Positions 44,923-54,246 are shown, counted from the stretch's first letter. The stretch: 64,000 bases of DNA from Thiosocius sp942490985 (GCA_942490985.1 CALNYW010000002.1:186001-250000); one strand, 5' to 3'. The notes: generated from the letters alone by a model not told the origin. A program made the numbers and translations.

Positions 44923-45005
44923 AGGAAAACAGCAACTTAGATCAAGCATTGCTGCGCCGCACCAGTCACCGTTCGGGTCGAAAGGTAACGCTTTCAATCC
45001 CTAAG

Positions 45006-45022
45006 TGTTACCAAACGTAACG
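45006..45022. promoter_or_regulatory. Palindromic operator upstream of the symporter operon
   Basis: TGTTAC-CAAAC-GTAACG. The same TGTTAC-N5-GTAAC palindrome occurs upstream of the kinase operon (49563-49579). A further GTAAC half-site at 44985-44989 lies exactly 32 bases (about three turns) from the GTAAC arm. Candidate site for the response regulator encoded at 45094-46413. Confidence 0.55.
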
Positions 45023-45093
45023 ACTGTGTTTCTCCCGGTAAACACCCTTAGAAAATCTGTCTCGACGTTCAGGGGTACATGGTTGGCGTAGTC

Positions 45094-46413
45094 TCAGCCG
45101 CGTTTCTTGGAACGCGGAATGCCAAACCTTTGGCGGCGTTCCCACAGCGTCTTGCGGCTGATGCCCAGCGCGTTGGCCAACTCTGTCTCGGTCATGTTGT
45201 CCTGGTGCTCGAGGACGAAAACGCGGAAATATTCTTCGAGCGACAGCTTGTCATCCAGATCGGCCGTGGTACTTGCGCTCGTTACCCGGTGATCGATCGC
45301 CAAAAGCGCCGGCGTTATGGTTTCGGTATCGCACAAGATGACCGCGCGTTCGATCGCATTCGACAGTTCGCGAACATTGCCTGGCCAGTGGTAACGACGG
45401 ATCGCTTCCAACGCTTCGCGGCTCAATTGCAGCGGCGGGCGGCCGAGTTGCTTGCGTGCCTTGTCGAGCAGGAACACCGCGAGTTCGATCACATCGTCGT
45501 CGCGATCTCTAAGCGGCGGCAGGTTCATCTCGACGACGCGCAGGCGAAAATACAAATCGCTGCGGAATGCGTTGTCTTGCACCAGCTTGCGGAGGTCGCG
45601 ATGGGTCGCTGCCAGAATGCGCACATCCGAGACGGCTTCCCGCTCTTCGGCATGCTCGCTGCCCTGCAAAACCCGCAGCAACCGCGCCTGGGCCGAGGTT
45701 GGCAGTTCGCCAATCTCGTCGAGAAACAGGGTGCCGCCTTCGGCACTCTGAATCAAACCGGGTCGAAAGCGGTCCGATTGATTTTGCCCGAACAATTCAG
45801 CCTCAATTGATTGCTCAGGCACCGCCGCGCAGTTGAAGGCGACAAACGGCGCGTTACTGCGCCGACTGTGTTTGTGCAGTGCCCGGGCCACCAGTTCTTT
45901 GCCGGTCCCGGACTCACCGGTAATCAGTACGGTGGCCTCGGTCGGCGCCACTTTCTGGATGCGACCGCACAGTTCGCTCATCACGGCGCTTTTGCCGATC
46001 ATGCCGGCTACCGGGAACGATTGATCGACGTCGGATTGCAACGCGGCGGCGCGACGTTCCTTTTGTTTCTCGCGCAAGACTTTGTCGACCAGCATGACGA
46101 GTTCATCGTGATCGAAGGGCTTGGCAATGTAATCCGCCGCGCCGTGTTTCATCGCATCGACCGCGGACGTGACCGTTGCGTAGCTGGTCATGATGATGAC
46201 CGGCACGTCGGGTGCCAGTTCGAGGACCTCGCTGCCATTTTTGCCGGGCAGGCGCAGGTCGGTGATGATCAGCTGATAGGCGCTCAGCGGCCCCTTGCCG
46301 AGCGCTTCCTCAACCGACCCGGCCTCAGAGACCTGGTAGCCATGGCGTTCCAGCAGGCGTCGCAGCGCGCCCCGAATGACCGCTTCATCCTCGATGATGA
46401 GCAAGTGATGCAT
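45094..46413 (-). CDS. NtrC-family response regulator without the GAFTGA loop
   Basis: 439 residues. Receiver domain (1-118; phospho-Asp52 in IITDLRLPG, TSYAT, AKPFD), AAA+ domain (about 135-370) with Walker A GESGTGK (166-172) and Walker B LFLDEI (229-234), and a Fis-type helix-turn-helix (TETELANALGISRKTLWERR). Where sigma-54 activators have GAFTGA, this one reads QNQSDRFRPG (210-219), so sigma-54 contact is doubtful. Its start overlaps the kinase gene by 29 bases. Probably regulates the adjacent symporter. Confidence 0.9.
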   Translation of the reverse strand: MHHLLIIEDEAVIRGALRRLLERHGYQVSEAGSVEEALGKGPLSAYQLIITDLRLPGKNGSEVLELAPDVPVIIMTSYATVTSAVDAMKHGAADYIAKPFDHDELVMLVDKVLREKQKERRAAALQSDVDQSFPVAGMIGKSAVMSELCGRIQKVAPTEATVLITGESGTGKELVARALHKHSRRSNAPFVAFNCAAVPEQSIEAELFGQNQSDRFRPGLIQSAEGGTLFLDEIGELPTSAQARLLRVLQGSEHAEEREAVSDVRILAATHRDLRKLVQDNAFRSDLYFRLRVVEMNLPPLRDRDDDVIELAVFLLDKARKQLGRPPLQLSREALEAIRRYHWPGNVRELSNAIERAVILCDTETITPALLAIDHRVTSASTTADLDDKLSLEEYFRVFVLEHQDNMTETELANALGISRKTLWERRQRFGIPRSKKRG

Positions 46414-49351
46414 AGCTTGTTCCGGTTACGTCCAACGGGAGGGTGACAACGACGCGCGTGCCCAATCCTGGCTGGGAATCGATGCGCAGCGTGCCGTGGT
46501 GGTCTTCGATGATTTTGTGAGCCAGCGACAAGCCTAGCCCTGTCCCTTGTCCTGTCGGCTTGGTCGTGTAGAAAGGTTCGAACACCGTATCCTTGAGGTC
46601 ATCAGGTATGCCTTGGCCTTGGTCCATGACTTCGATCACGGCTTCCACGTCGCGCACACGAGCCAACAGATCGACGCGGTCGCCGGGTTTTGAGGCATCG
46701 GCGGCGTTGCTCAGCAGGTTGACGAGCACTTGGGCAAGTTGTTGGCGGTTGCCGGTCAATCTGATGTTGTCCGGGCAACTGGCCTCGAAAAGGATGTCGC
46801 CGCGGGCTCGTGTGAGTTCGATCAAATGCACCGCCTCATCGATAACATCGCTGAGCGCGAAGGTCTCGCGTTGCTGGAGGTGTTGGCTGCCGCGACTGAA
46901 GCTCTTCAGGGTGTCGAGAATGCCCGATATGCGTCGGGTTTGTTCGATGATGTCTTCAATGCTCTGTTTGGTTACCGCCGGATCGTCTTCATGGCGGAGA
47001 TTTTGCGCCAGTGAGGCGATGCCGGTTATCGGGTTGCCAATCTCATGCGCGACACCGGCTGCGAGACGGCCGACCGAGGCCAGGCGATCATTGTGCGCCA
47101 GTTCCGCTTCGAGGGTGCCGAGATCGGTCAAGTCCTCAACCAACATGACCATGCCGGGATGGGCGACATCCGCGTCCTCCAGGCCAGGGTCTGCATAGGC
47201 CGATTTGTGCAGGTTATACCAGCGGGGCTTACCCGAGACCGCCAGCTCCATCCGATAGATATGGTTCTCAACACTGCGTGCGAACCCTGCCAGGAGTCCG
47301 TCCCAAGGCTCGGCGAGCTGTTTGAGTGGGGTGCCGATCAACGCTTTTGCGTCGAGACCGGTCATCCGCTCTAAAGCAAGATTCCACAGCACGATCTTGC
47401 CCTGGCTGTCTGTCGCGCAGACGCCGAGCGGAAGGTCTTGCAAAATTTGCCGATGGAGCCGGCGGAGGTTATCGAGTTCGACACTCAAGCCCTGCAACTG
47501 CGACCGTGAAGCCTCGAGCCGTTCTTCGACGTGCCGCATTGAGTCCGCGAGGGCGGTCTTCGCGGCGGGGTCCAGCTCGAGGCGACGGTTGACGATGATG
47601 TGTGCCAGTTGGGGTCCGAGCAGGCCAGACAGGTTGCGTTCGATTCGTTCACGGAGCCGACGGAGTTCCGATGTGCGCCGCTCCTGGGCACGCATGCCGA
47701 GATCGTTGAGCGCTTGGTCGACCTCCCGGTTGGCCATCTCCGGGCCGAGCGTCTCGGCCAGCCCGGCACGAAACTCTATCGGTGATGTTGCCGCCACAAC
47801 ACCTGACAGGGGCATTACGGTTTCCGCACAACAGGCCCGGGCGGCCTCGAGTTCTCCCGGCGTCTGACGGGTGATCAGCGAGACGAGCACAAACAGGCCG
47901 CCGTTTACCGTCAAGGTGGTGAACGTCGCAAAGGCCCATTTATTCATCCCGCTGTTCGCGACCAGTTGCGGTACGCCGAGGTCGGTGATTAGGATCTCAG
48001 AGGCATAAAGCACTGGCGCTAGCAGCAGCACCGACCAGACGCTGATCCCACCCAACAGCCCCAGAATGAAGCCCGGCCGCGTCGCTCGGCGCCAATACAG
48101 CAGGCCAACGATGCCAGGCAGGAATTGCGCGACCGCGACAAACGAAATCAGGCCCAGTTCAACCAGGCTGTCGCTGTGTTTCAGGCCGGCGTAGAAACCG
48201 TAGCCGGCCATGATGATCAGGCCGATGAGCAGACGCCTTCCCCAAAGAATCCAACGATAGAGATTCATTGCCGGATCCGGGTAGCTCGCCGGCAGCAGGA
48301 GGTGATTCAGGCTCATCGATGCCAACGCGATGCTGGTCACAATGACCATCGCACTTGCTGCGGAAAGCCCGCCGATGAAGGCCAACAGCGACAGCCAGGA
48401 CGGCCCGTTGGCGAGGGTGATCCCGAGGACGTAGTAGTCGGGGTTGATGGTCAGCTGCAGTTTCTGGCCGGCCCAGAGAATCACCGGGATCGAGATGTTG
48501 AGTAACAGCAAAAAGGCCGGCATCGCCCAAGTCGCGGTGCGTAGGGCCCGCTCATTGAGGTTCTCGGCGAACAGCATGTGGAACTGTCGCGGCAACAAAA
48601 ACGCTGCGGTAAACGAGAGAAACACCAGTGCTGCCCACGGGCTCTGATTGACCGGGCGGTATAGCGCCTGGAGTGCCGCTGGGTTTTCCGCCAGCCACTG
48701 ATCCAGACCGCTTGGACCGTCGAACAAGGTGAATAATGCGTAACTGCCGATGATCAACAGGACAACCAGTTTGATTAGCGACTCGAAGGCGATTGCAACG
48801 ACCAGGCCGCGGTGTTTCTCGCGTGGCGATATGTGACGGGTACCGAACAGGATGCCGAACAGGATCAGCGTGGCGCAGAAGATCAGCGCGATGGTGTTGG
48901 GGGGTACCTCATTACTGAGGACATAGAGGGATTCGGTCACCGCGCGAATCTGTAGCGCGATATAGGGCAGTGTGCCCAGCAGCACGAACAGCGTGACAAG
49001 CACGCCTGCGAGCTGGCTGCGATAGCGAAATGCGAAAAGATCGGCAAGCGAGGTCAATTGGTATTCGCGGCAAAGCCGAAGAATTGGTTTTAGCAACACC
49101 GGGCTGAGCACGAAGGTCAACGTGGCGCCGATGTAGATGGTTATGAAAAGCAGGCCATGGTGAGCGGCGTAGCCAACGCTGCCGTAGTAGGTCCAGGAGG
49201 TCGCGTAGACGCCAATCGACAGTGTGTAGACGAGCGGGTGGGTGACCAAGCGGTTTGGCAGGTAGCCCTGATCCGTCGCATAGGCCAGCAAAAACAACAG
49301 CAGCAGATAGAGTACGCCAACGCCGAACAGGGTGGCCAGTTCATGGCCCAT
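46385..49351 (-). CDS. Transporter-like sensor histidine kinase (SSS domain, CrbS/CbrA type)
   Basis: 988 residues. N-terminal 500: about 13 helices of an SSS-transporter-like sensor domain. Then a helical linker with a region around RRTSELRRLRERIERNLSGLL, PAS domain (about 640-750, ILQDLPLGVCATDSQGKI), HisKA with GVAHEIGNPITGI, and HATPase_c (N box NLLSNAADAS, DQGQGIP, GTGLGLSLAHKI). This layout matches CrbS/CbrA sensors, of which CrbS controls acetate use. It is the same fold family as the symporter it lies beside. Confidence 0.92.
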   Translation of the reverse strand: MGHELATLFGVGVLYLLLLFLLAYATDQGYLPNRLVTHPLVYTLSIGVYATSWTYYGSVGYAAHHGLLFITIYIGATLTFVLSPVLLKPILRLCREYQLTSLADLFAFRYRSQLAGVLVTLFVLLGTLPYIALQIRAVTESLYVLSNEVPPNTIALIFCATLILFGILFGTRHISPREKHRGLVVAIAFESLIKLVVLLIIGSYALFTLFDGPSGLDQWLAENPAALQALYRPVNQSPWAALVFLSFTAAFLLPRQFHMLFAENLNERALRTATWAMPAFLLLLNISIPVILWAGQKLQLTINPDYYVLGITLANGPSWLSLLAFIGGLSAASAMVIVTSIALASMSLNHLLLPASYPDPAMNLYRWILWGRRLLIGLIIMAGYGFYAGLKHSDSLVELGLISFVAVAQFLPGIVGLLYWRRATRPGFILGLLGGISVWSVLLLAPVLYASEILITDLGVPQLVANSGMNKWAFATFTTLTVNGGLFVLVSLITRQTPGELEAARACCAETVMPLSGVVAATSPIEFRAGLAETLGPEMANREVDQALNDLGMRAQERRTSELRRLRERIERNLSGLLGPQLAHIIVNRRLELDPAAKTALADSMRHVEERLEASRSQLQGLSVELDNLRRLHRQILQDLPLGVCATDSQGKIVLWNLALERMTGLDAKALIGTPLKQLAEPWDGLLAGFARSVENHIYRMELAVSGKPRWYNLHKSAYADPGLEDADVAHPGMVMLVEDLTDLGTLEAELAHNDRLASVGRLAAGVAHEIGNPITGIASLAQNLRHEDDPAVTKQSIEDIIEQTRRISGILDTLKSFSRGSQHLQQRETFALSDVIDEAVHLIELTRARGDILFEASCPDNIRLTGNRQQLAQVLVNLLSNAADASKPGDRVDLLARVRDVEAVIEVMDQGQGIPDDLKDTVFEPFYTTKPTGQGTGLGLSLAHKIIEDHHGTLRIDSQPGLGTRVVVTLPLDVTGTSYASLAHHRG

Positions 49352-49538
49352 TGTCGCCGTCCCTGCGATGAATCAGCGCCGCGCCAACAATCACCAGCAG
49401 CCACAGTGCGTATGGCGTCGTCCAGTGAAATTCCGCCACCGCCCACCAGTTCGCGACTGGCGTAACGAACAACATCAGCAGAAACACCCCAAGGATGACG
49501 GCAAGCTCTTTGCTGATCGGGATTCTGGGGGTGCGCAT
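49341..49538 (-). CDS. Small two-helix membrane protein
   Basis: 65 residues with two membrane helices (LAVILGVFLLMLFVTPVANWW and TPYALWLLVIVGAALIH). Its last 11 bases overlap the kinase start, so it is coupled to the kinase and may be an accessory subunit of the sensor. No named family that I can confirm. Confidence 0.7.
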   Translation of the reverse strand: MRTPRIPISKELAVILGVFLLMLFVTPVANWWAVAEFHWTTPYALWLLVIVGAALIHRRDGDNGP

Positions 49539-49562
49539 GACGAAAATGTAGCACTGCGTCCG

Positions 49563-49579
49563 TGTTACTAAAAGTAACA
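49563..49579. promoter_or_regulatory. Palindromic operator upstream of the kinase operon
   Basis: TGTTAC-TAAAA-GTAACA, a perfect 6+6 palindrome with a 5-base spacer, 25 bases before the start of the small membrane gene. It is the twin of the site before the symporter operon, so it may allow autoregulation of the two-component system. Confidence 0.6.
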
Positions 49580-49647
49580 GTTAGCGATGGGGCGTGTTTT
49601 AATTGACTGGCAAGCCGTCCTGATGGCAGACAAACAATGGAGCGCAC

Positions 49648-50031
49648 ATGAATCCGGAAAAAGTCGTCTTCGGTTTTTTTATCGTTTTGGCGTTGACGCT
49701 CAACTTCGGCTTTTTCATCGGCGAGATCGATAACCCCGATCACCACCACGTCTACGAACTGTTCGCCGTCATCGTCGTCAACCTGATTGCGACGGTGCTG
49801 AAGTTTGGTGACCGCAGTCAAATGGGGGCCCTGTTGTTGGCCACCAGCCTGGTCGCAAATCTCCAGCTGATCGCGGCTGCGTTGGTGTGGACGTTCGCTG
49901 TGCATATCTCTGACGTGGGCCTGACCCCGGAAGTGGTCGCCAGTATCGTCTCGCTATCGGGCGGCGCGATGTTGGCAAACGTGATTTCCGTCATCTTGTT
50001 GATTATCGAAACCGTCATGCTGCGGCGCTGA
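49648..50031 (+). CDS. DUF6394-like inner-membrane protein
   Basis: 127 residues with four membrane helices (VVFGFFIVLALTLNFGFFIG, LFAVIVVNLIATVLKFG, LLLATSLVANLQLIAAALVWTF, MLANVISVILLIIETVML). Strands of HHH in NPDHHHVYE stand out. It starts 21 bases before the potassium channel gene and is probably an accessory part of that channel. Family name given from memory, moderate certainty. Confidence 0.7.
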   Translation: MNPEKVVFGFFIVLALTLNFGFFIGEIDNPDHHHVYELFAVIVVNLIATVLKFGDRSQMGALLLATSLVANLQLIAAALVWTFAVHISDVGLTPEVVASIVSLSGGAMLANVISVILLIIETVMLRR

Positions 50032-50052
50032 GTTCCGGGGTTCGCCGCTGAA

Positions 50053-51750
50053 ATGGAGAATATTGTCTTCCTGATCCTGCGGCGTATGCGTCAGCCGCTG
50101 CTGACGCTGGTTGTCGTCTATGCGGTGTCGATTCTCGGGCTGACATTGATCCCGGGGCTCGATGCCGATGGCAACGTCTGGCACATGAGCATTTTTCATG
50201 CGTTTTATTTCGTCAGCTACATGGCGACAACCATCGGTTTCGGTGAGATTCCCAACGCCTTCACGGACGCGCAGCGGCTATGGGTGAGCCTGTCGCTGTA
50301 CGCCAGCGTTGTTTCCTGGATCTACGCATTCGGCACCATCCTGTCGCTGGTGCAGGACCGGACGTTTCAAGAAGCGCTATCTGAAAATCGTTTCGCTCGA
50401 CATATCCGGACGCTGCGTGAACCTTTTCACCTGATCTGCGGCTACGGCGAGACAGGGACGGCTTTGGTCGAGTCATTGACGCGGCGCGGTCAGCACGCCG
50501 TGGTCATCGACATCGACGAGGCCCGCACCAGCGTGATCCAGTTGCAGGAACTGCGCGAATTCGTACCGGCATTAAACGGCGATGCTGCGGTCACCCGGCA
50601 TTTGCAGGAGGCCGGTCTGCAACACCGCTCATGTGCCGGCGTCGTGGCGTTGACCGATGACAACGACGTGAATCTCAAGATCGCGATCAGCAGCAAGTTG
50701 TTGAATCCAAAAATTCGTGTGATCTGCCGTGCCGATTCACATGATGTCGAGGCCAACATGGCGTCGTTCGGAACCGATCACATCGTTGATCCCTTCGATA
50801 CGTTTGCATCGCATCTTGCGGTTGCCTTTCAGGCGCCGTGCCTGTATCTGCTGCAGCGCTGGTTGACCGGTCCAGAAGGAACAGACCTGAGTGAGCCGGT
50901 GTACCCGCCGCAGACTGGCCATTGGATCGTGTGCGGCTACGGCCGTTTTGGCAAAGCGGTTTGCGCCAAACTGCAGAGCGAGGGTCTCGAGGTCACCGTG
51001 GTCGAGGCCCGACCGGATAAGACGGGTCGCCCCGAGACGACGTTTGTCGCCGGGCGTGGCACCGAGGCGGTCACGCTGGAGGCCGCCGGCATCGAGGCGG
51101 CGGCAGGCCTGGTTGCCGGTACCGACGATGATGCCAATAACCTATCGATTGTGATGACGGCGCGCGAGCTGAATCCGAAGGTCTTCGTGGTTGTTCGACA
51201 GAATCAAAACGACAACCGCGAGATCATCGCCGCGGTCAAGGCCGAAATGGTCATGCATCCAAGCGCGATCATTGCCGACAAGATTCGCGTGCTGTTGGCC
51301 ACCCCGATGCTTTACGAATTTATGTCGTTGGCCTACTACCAGGAAGAGAGTTGGGCTTGCGAACTGGTCAGTCGGGTCAGTGCGCTGGTCAACGATCAGG
51401 TGCCGCAGATTCGGGAATGGGCCCTCAACGAGCCGGAGGCAGGGGCGATTCACGCCTACTTGCGGCAGGGGGGGGTGACTCGGATCGGCGACCTGATTCG
51501 GGACCCTTGGCAACGGGATCGTCGTTTGGACGTCATCGTGCTGCTGATCCAACGCCGCAATGATCGTTTGTTGTTGCCGGACGATGACACGCCGCTCAAG
51601 GTGGACGACCGGCTGCTGCTCTGCGGGAGTCGGGCAGCCTTCACGCGCATGCAGTGGACCGTCTCCCACCGGCACACCCTGGAATACATCAACACAGGTG
51701 TCGACCAGCCGCAGGGTTGGCTGTGGCGCCGTTTGAAGGGGCTGCGTTGA
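50053..51750 (+). CDS. Two-RCK potassium channel (TrkA-N/Kch type)
   Basis: 565 residues: two membrane helices around a pore loop with selectivity filter TTIGFGE (59-65), then two TrkA-N (RCK) domains, each with a nucleotide-binding GYG motif (ICGYGETGTALVESL at about 135, VCGYGRFGKAVCAKL at about 295), and TrkA-C parts. Predicted potassium channel gated by cytosolic nucleotide or ion binding. Downstream of the DUF6394-like gene by 21 bases. Confidence 0.9.
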   Translation: MENIVFLILRRMRQPLLTLVVVYAVSILGLTLIPGLDADGNVWHMSIFHAFYFVSYMATTIGFGEIPNAFTDAQRLWVSLSLYASVVSWIYAFGTILSLVQDRTFQEALSENRFARHIRTLREPFHLICGYGETGTALVESLTRRGQHAVVIDIDEARTSVIQLQELREFVPALNGDAAVTRHLQEAGLQHRSCAGVVALTDDNDVNLKIAISSKLLNPKIRVICRADSHDVEANMASFGTDHIVDPFDTFASHLAVAFQAPCLYLLQRWLTGPEGTDLSEPVYPPQTGHWIVCGYGRFGKAVCAKLQSEGLEVTVVEARPDKTGRPETTFVAGRGTEAVTLEAAGIEAAAGLVAGTDDDANNLSIVMTARELNPKVFVVVRQNQNDNREIIAAVKAEMVMHPSAIIADKIRVLLATPMLYEFMSLAYYQEESWACELVSRVSALVNDQVPQIREWALNEPEAGAIHAYLRQGGVTRIGDLIRDPWQRDRRLDVIVLLIQRRNDRLLLPDDDTPLKVDDRLLLCGSRAAFTRMQWTVSHRHTLEYINTGVDQPQGWLWRRLKGLR

Positions 51751-51895
51751 ATTCCGGTTGTTCTCGGCAGTCAAACGACCGAATTAGGCCAGTCTTCGGT
51801 ACAATCGTGTGCCGATGCGCGATTCATCTTTAATTCTGTGTTGGTCAGCAGCCTAATCCTGCGAGCCTAATTCGAATAATTACGAGGAGAACTGA

Positions 51896-52423
51896 ATGAA
51901 AAACCTGCTTTTTACCCTGCTGCTTATGGTCGGTCTCGGTGGTGTTTCCAACGCCAGCGAGTCTGCCGGTGGGCAACCACCCGCGGTCGACGAGGCAACG
52001 ATGCGGCAGATGATCGATGGCAGCATTCAACGCTGGAAACTCGCTGACGGTGTCTCGGTGGAAGATGCCATTGACTCGATGACGCTGCGCGCCAATTTTA
52101 AAAACTTCAAATTGGTTGCGGACCTGCCATTGTCTGAGCAGGTGGAAGCGATGGGTCAGGAAGCGAACTTCATGCGGATTTTGGCGTTTTGTGACGCACT
52201 GATCGCGAAGAAAATGGTGGAGTACAACATCATTTTTGCCGGATTCCTGCCGTGCCGAATCGCGGTCGTGGAGGACAGTGAGGGACAGGGATGGATTGTC
52301 ACCATGAACATGGACATGATGCTACAGGCCGTCGAGTTACCCGAAGACCTGCAGCCGTTGGCCCAGAAGGTTCGCGACACGATCTACAGCATTGTCGACG
52401 CCGGGGTTAACGGCGACCTTTGA
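51896..52423 (+). CDS. Exported DUF302 protein
   Basis: 175 residues: signal peptide (LFTLLLMVGLGGVSNAS), then a DUF302 domain (about 50-160) with LPLSEQVEAMG and FCDALIAKKMVEYN. DUF302 proteins often accompany sulfur-oxidation genes (known context); here one lies 303 bases before sqr on the same strand. AGGAG precedes the ATG, and a TACAAT -10 box lies at 51800-51805. A terminator follows. Confidence 0.8.
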   Translation: MKNLLFTLLLMVGLGGVSNASESAGGQPPAVDEATMRQMIDGSIQRWKLADGVSVEDAIDSMTLRANFKNFKLVADLPLSEQVEAMGQEANFMRILAFCDALIAKKMVEYNIIFAGFLPCRIAVVEDSEGQGWIVTMNMDMMLQAVELPEDLQPLAQKVRDTIYSIVDAGVNGDL

Positions 52424-52726
52424 TTCCCCGCCCGACTGGTTAGGTAACAAAGCCGGCTATACGCCGGCTTTGTTTTGCCTGAATTCTCTGATCTGGACCA
52501 AATTCGCGCCAAAAAGCGCCTGTGTAACCCTAAAGTTTGTGTGACATACTGGGTTCAACGGCAAGCGGCCGTCGCAAAACAACAATCAAGGCCGCGTATC
52601 GTTACCCATTCCGGACGGCAATGCGGTAGCGATTTTTTGGAAACGCACTGACATTCCCCAAGGGCCAGCCGCATCGTCTTCGGAGTCTGCCGGTAGCACG
52701 ATGATTGCCTTTTGGAGGAAATATAA
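52424..52726 (+). other. Intergenic region before sqr
   Basis: It holds the DUF302 terminator, then 250 bases of sqr leader. A CATACT (52545-52550) could be a -10 box; no firm -35 or operator is seen. Just before the start codon GGAGGAAA is a strong ribosome site. No gene visible. Confidence 0.4.
52447..52476 (+). terminator. Terminator after the DUF302 gene
   Basis: ACAAAGCCGGC (52447-52457), loop TATAC, GCCGGCTTTGT (52463-52473), then TTT. A perfect 11-bp stem. Confidence 0.92.
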
Positions 52727-53998
52727 ATGGCACATATTGTGATTTTGGGCGCAGGCACCGGTGGAATGCCGGCCGCTTACGAATTACGTGAAGAGCTCGG
52801 GACCGAGCACGAAGTCACGATGGTCAACGAGCGCGACTATTTCCAGTTCGTGCCGTCTAATCCCTGGGTTGCAGTGGGCTGGCGTGACCGCGACAGCATC
52901 ACATTCGATATCCGTCCTCATCTCGAACGAAAAGGGATCAATTTTGTCGCCAAACGTTGCGACAAGATCGATGCGGCGAACAACACGCTGGCGTTCGAAG
53001 ATGGCGAGACGCTGGCTTACGACTATCTGGTTATCGCCACGGGTCCCCGCCTGGCGTTTGAAGAAGTTGACGGCGCAGGCCCGCACGCGGGTACCACGCA
53101 TTCTGTCTGCACCGTAGATCATGCGGAAAGCGCATACGAGAGTTACAAGGCATTGCTCGACGACCCGGGTCACGTGGTGATCGGCGCGATGCCGTTTGCG
53201 TCCTGTTTCGGTCCGGCATACGAGTTCGCTTTCATCATGGATGCCGATATGCGTAAGCGGAAGATTCGCGATCAGGTACCGATGACGTTCGTTACGTCTG
53301 AACCCTACATTGGCCATCTTGGTCTTGGCGGTGTCGGTGATTCACAGGGCATGCTCGAGAGCGAGATGCGCAATCACCACATCAAATGGATTACCAATGC
53401 CAAGGTGACCAAGGTCGAACAAGGCAAGATGTATGTCGAGGAATTCGACAATGCCGGGCACAAGGTGAAGGATCACGAGGTGGAATTCAAATTTTCCATG
53501 ATGCTGCCAGCCTTCAAGGGCGTCGAAGCGGTCGCCAACGTGGAGGGATTGTGTAATCCGCGCGGGTTCGTATTTGTAGATCAGCACCAACGTAACCCGA
53601 CGTATCCGAACATCTACTCGGCCGGCGTGTGTATTGCGATCCCGCCGGTGGAGGCCACCGCGGTGCCAACGGGCGCGCCGAAGACCGGCTACATGATCGA
53701 GTCGATGGTGACAGCGATCGTGCACAATATTCACAACGAGTTGGATGGCAAAGAACCCGATCAAAAGGGTACCTGGAATGCCATCTGTCTGGCCGACATG
53801 GGCGATACGGGGGCGGCGTTCGTCGCGTTGCCGCAGATGCCGCCGCGCAACGTGGCGTGGTTCAAAAAAGGCAAATGGGTGCATATGGCCAAGATCGCGT
53901 TTGAGAAGTACTTCATTCGCAAGATGAAGAAGGGTACGTCTGAACCGGTCTACGAGAAGTACATTTTGAAGATGTTGGGTATCAATCGACTCAAGTAG
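52727..53998 (+). CDS. sqr: Sulfide:quinone oxidoreductase
   Basis: 423 residues, flavoprotein that oxidises sulfide to polysulfide at the membrane and feeds electrons to quinone. FAD motif VILGAGTGGMPAAYEL; redox Cys at C128 (HSVCTVDH), C160 (ASCFGPAYE) and C354 (NAICLADMGD) match the triad of the Acidithiobacillus enzyme (C128/C160/C356). C-terminal amphipathic helices (AKIAFEKYFIRKMKKG) would dock to the membrane. Strong ribosome site GGAGGAAA. Its terminator follows at 54022. Confidence 0.95.
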   Translation: MAHIVILGAGTGGMPAAYELREELGTEHEVTMVNERDYFQFVPSNPWVAVGWRDRDSITFDIRPHLERKGINFVAKRCDKIDAANNTLAFEDGETLAYDYLVIATGPRLAFEEVDGAGPHAGTTHSVCTVDHAESAYESYKALLDDPGHVVIGAMPFASCFGPAYEFAFIMDADMRKRKIRDQVPMTFVTSEPYIGHLGLGGVGDSQGMLESEMRNHHIKWITNAKVTKVEQGKMYVEEFDNAGHKVKDHEVEFKFSMMLPAFKGVEAVANVEGLCNPRGFVFVDQHQRNPTYPNIYSAGVCIAIPPVEATAVPTGAPKTGYMIESMVTAIVHNIHNELDGKEPDQKGTWNAICLADMGDTGAAFVALPQMPPRNVAWFKKGKWVHMAKIAFEKYFIRKMKKGTSEPVYEKYILKMLGINRLK

Positions 53999-54021
53999 GG
54001 GTTGTTGGTTTCTGTTGAAAG

Positions 54022-54049
54022 CCCGGCCGTTGGTGGCCGGGTTTTTTTT
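54022..54049 (+). terminator. Terminator of sqr
   Basis: CCCGGCC (54022-54028), loop of six, GGCCGGG (54035-54041), followed by eight T. Confidence 0.95.
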
Positions 54050-54104
54050 GCCGGGTGGTTGGTGTTTGCGGTTGTGCGGGGGTATCTCGCTGTTTTTTTT
54101 TGGA

Positions 54105-54122
54105 AGCGCGCGGTGGCGCGCT
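54105..54122. other. Intergenic hairpin flanked by T and A runs
   Basis: AGCGCGC-GGTG-GCGCGCT with an upstream T9 and a downstream A6 that could pair and lengthen the stem. Its T-tracts are on the wrong sides for a simple terminator on either strand. It lies between sqr and ispG. Confidence 0.4.
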
Positions 54123-54198
54123 AAAAAACCACCGCGACCACGTACACAAAAACGACTACCCACCTTTCACCTAGATACCCGCTCCCCAACCCAGGGTT

Positions 54199-54207
54199 TG
54201 CTATGAT
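54199..54207 (+). promoter_or_regulatory. Extended -10 promoter of ispG
   Basis: TGCTATGAT, an extended -10 element (TGN plus TATGAT), 40 bases before the ATG of ispG. An extended -10 can act with a weak -35. Confidence 0.5.
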
Positions 54208-54246
54208 TCCCGGTCATTATCGAGCTTGCCACGAGTGCTCAACCCA

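Noticed and set aside
44723..45000. A sigma-54 promoter before the symporter operon
   Set aside because: I found no GG-N10-GC pair in the right place, and the linked regulator lacks GAFTGA.
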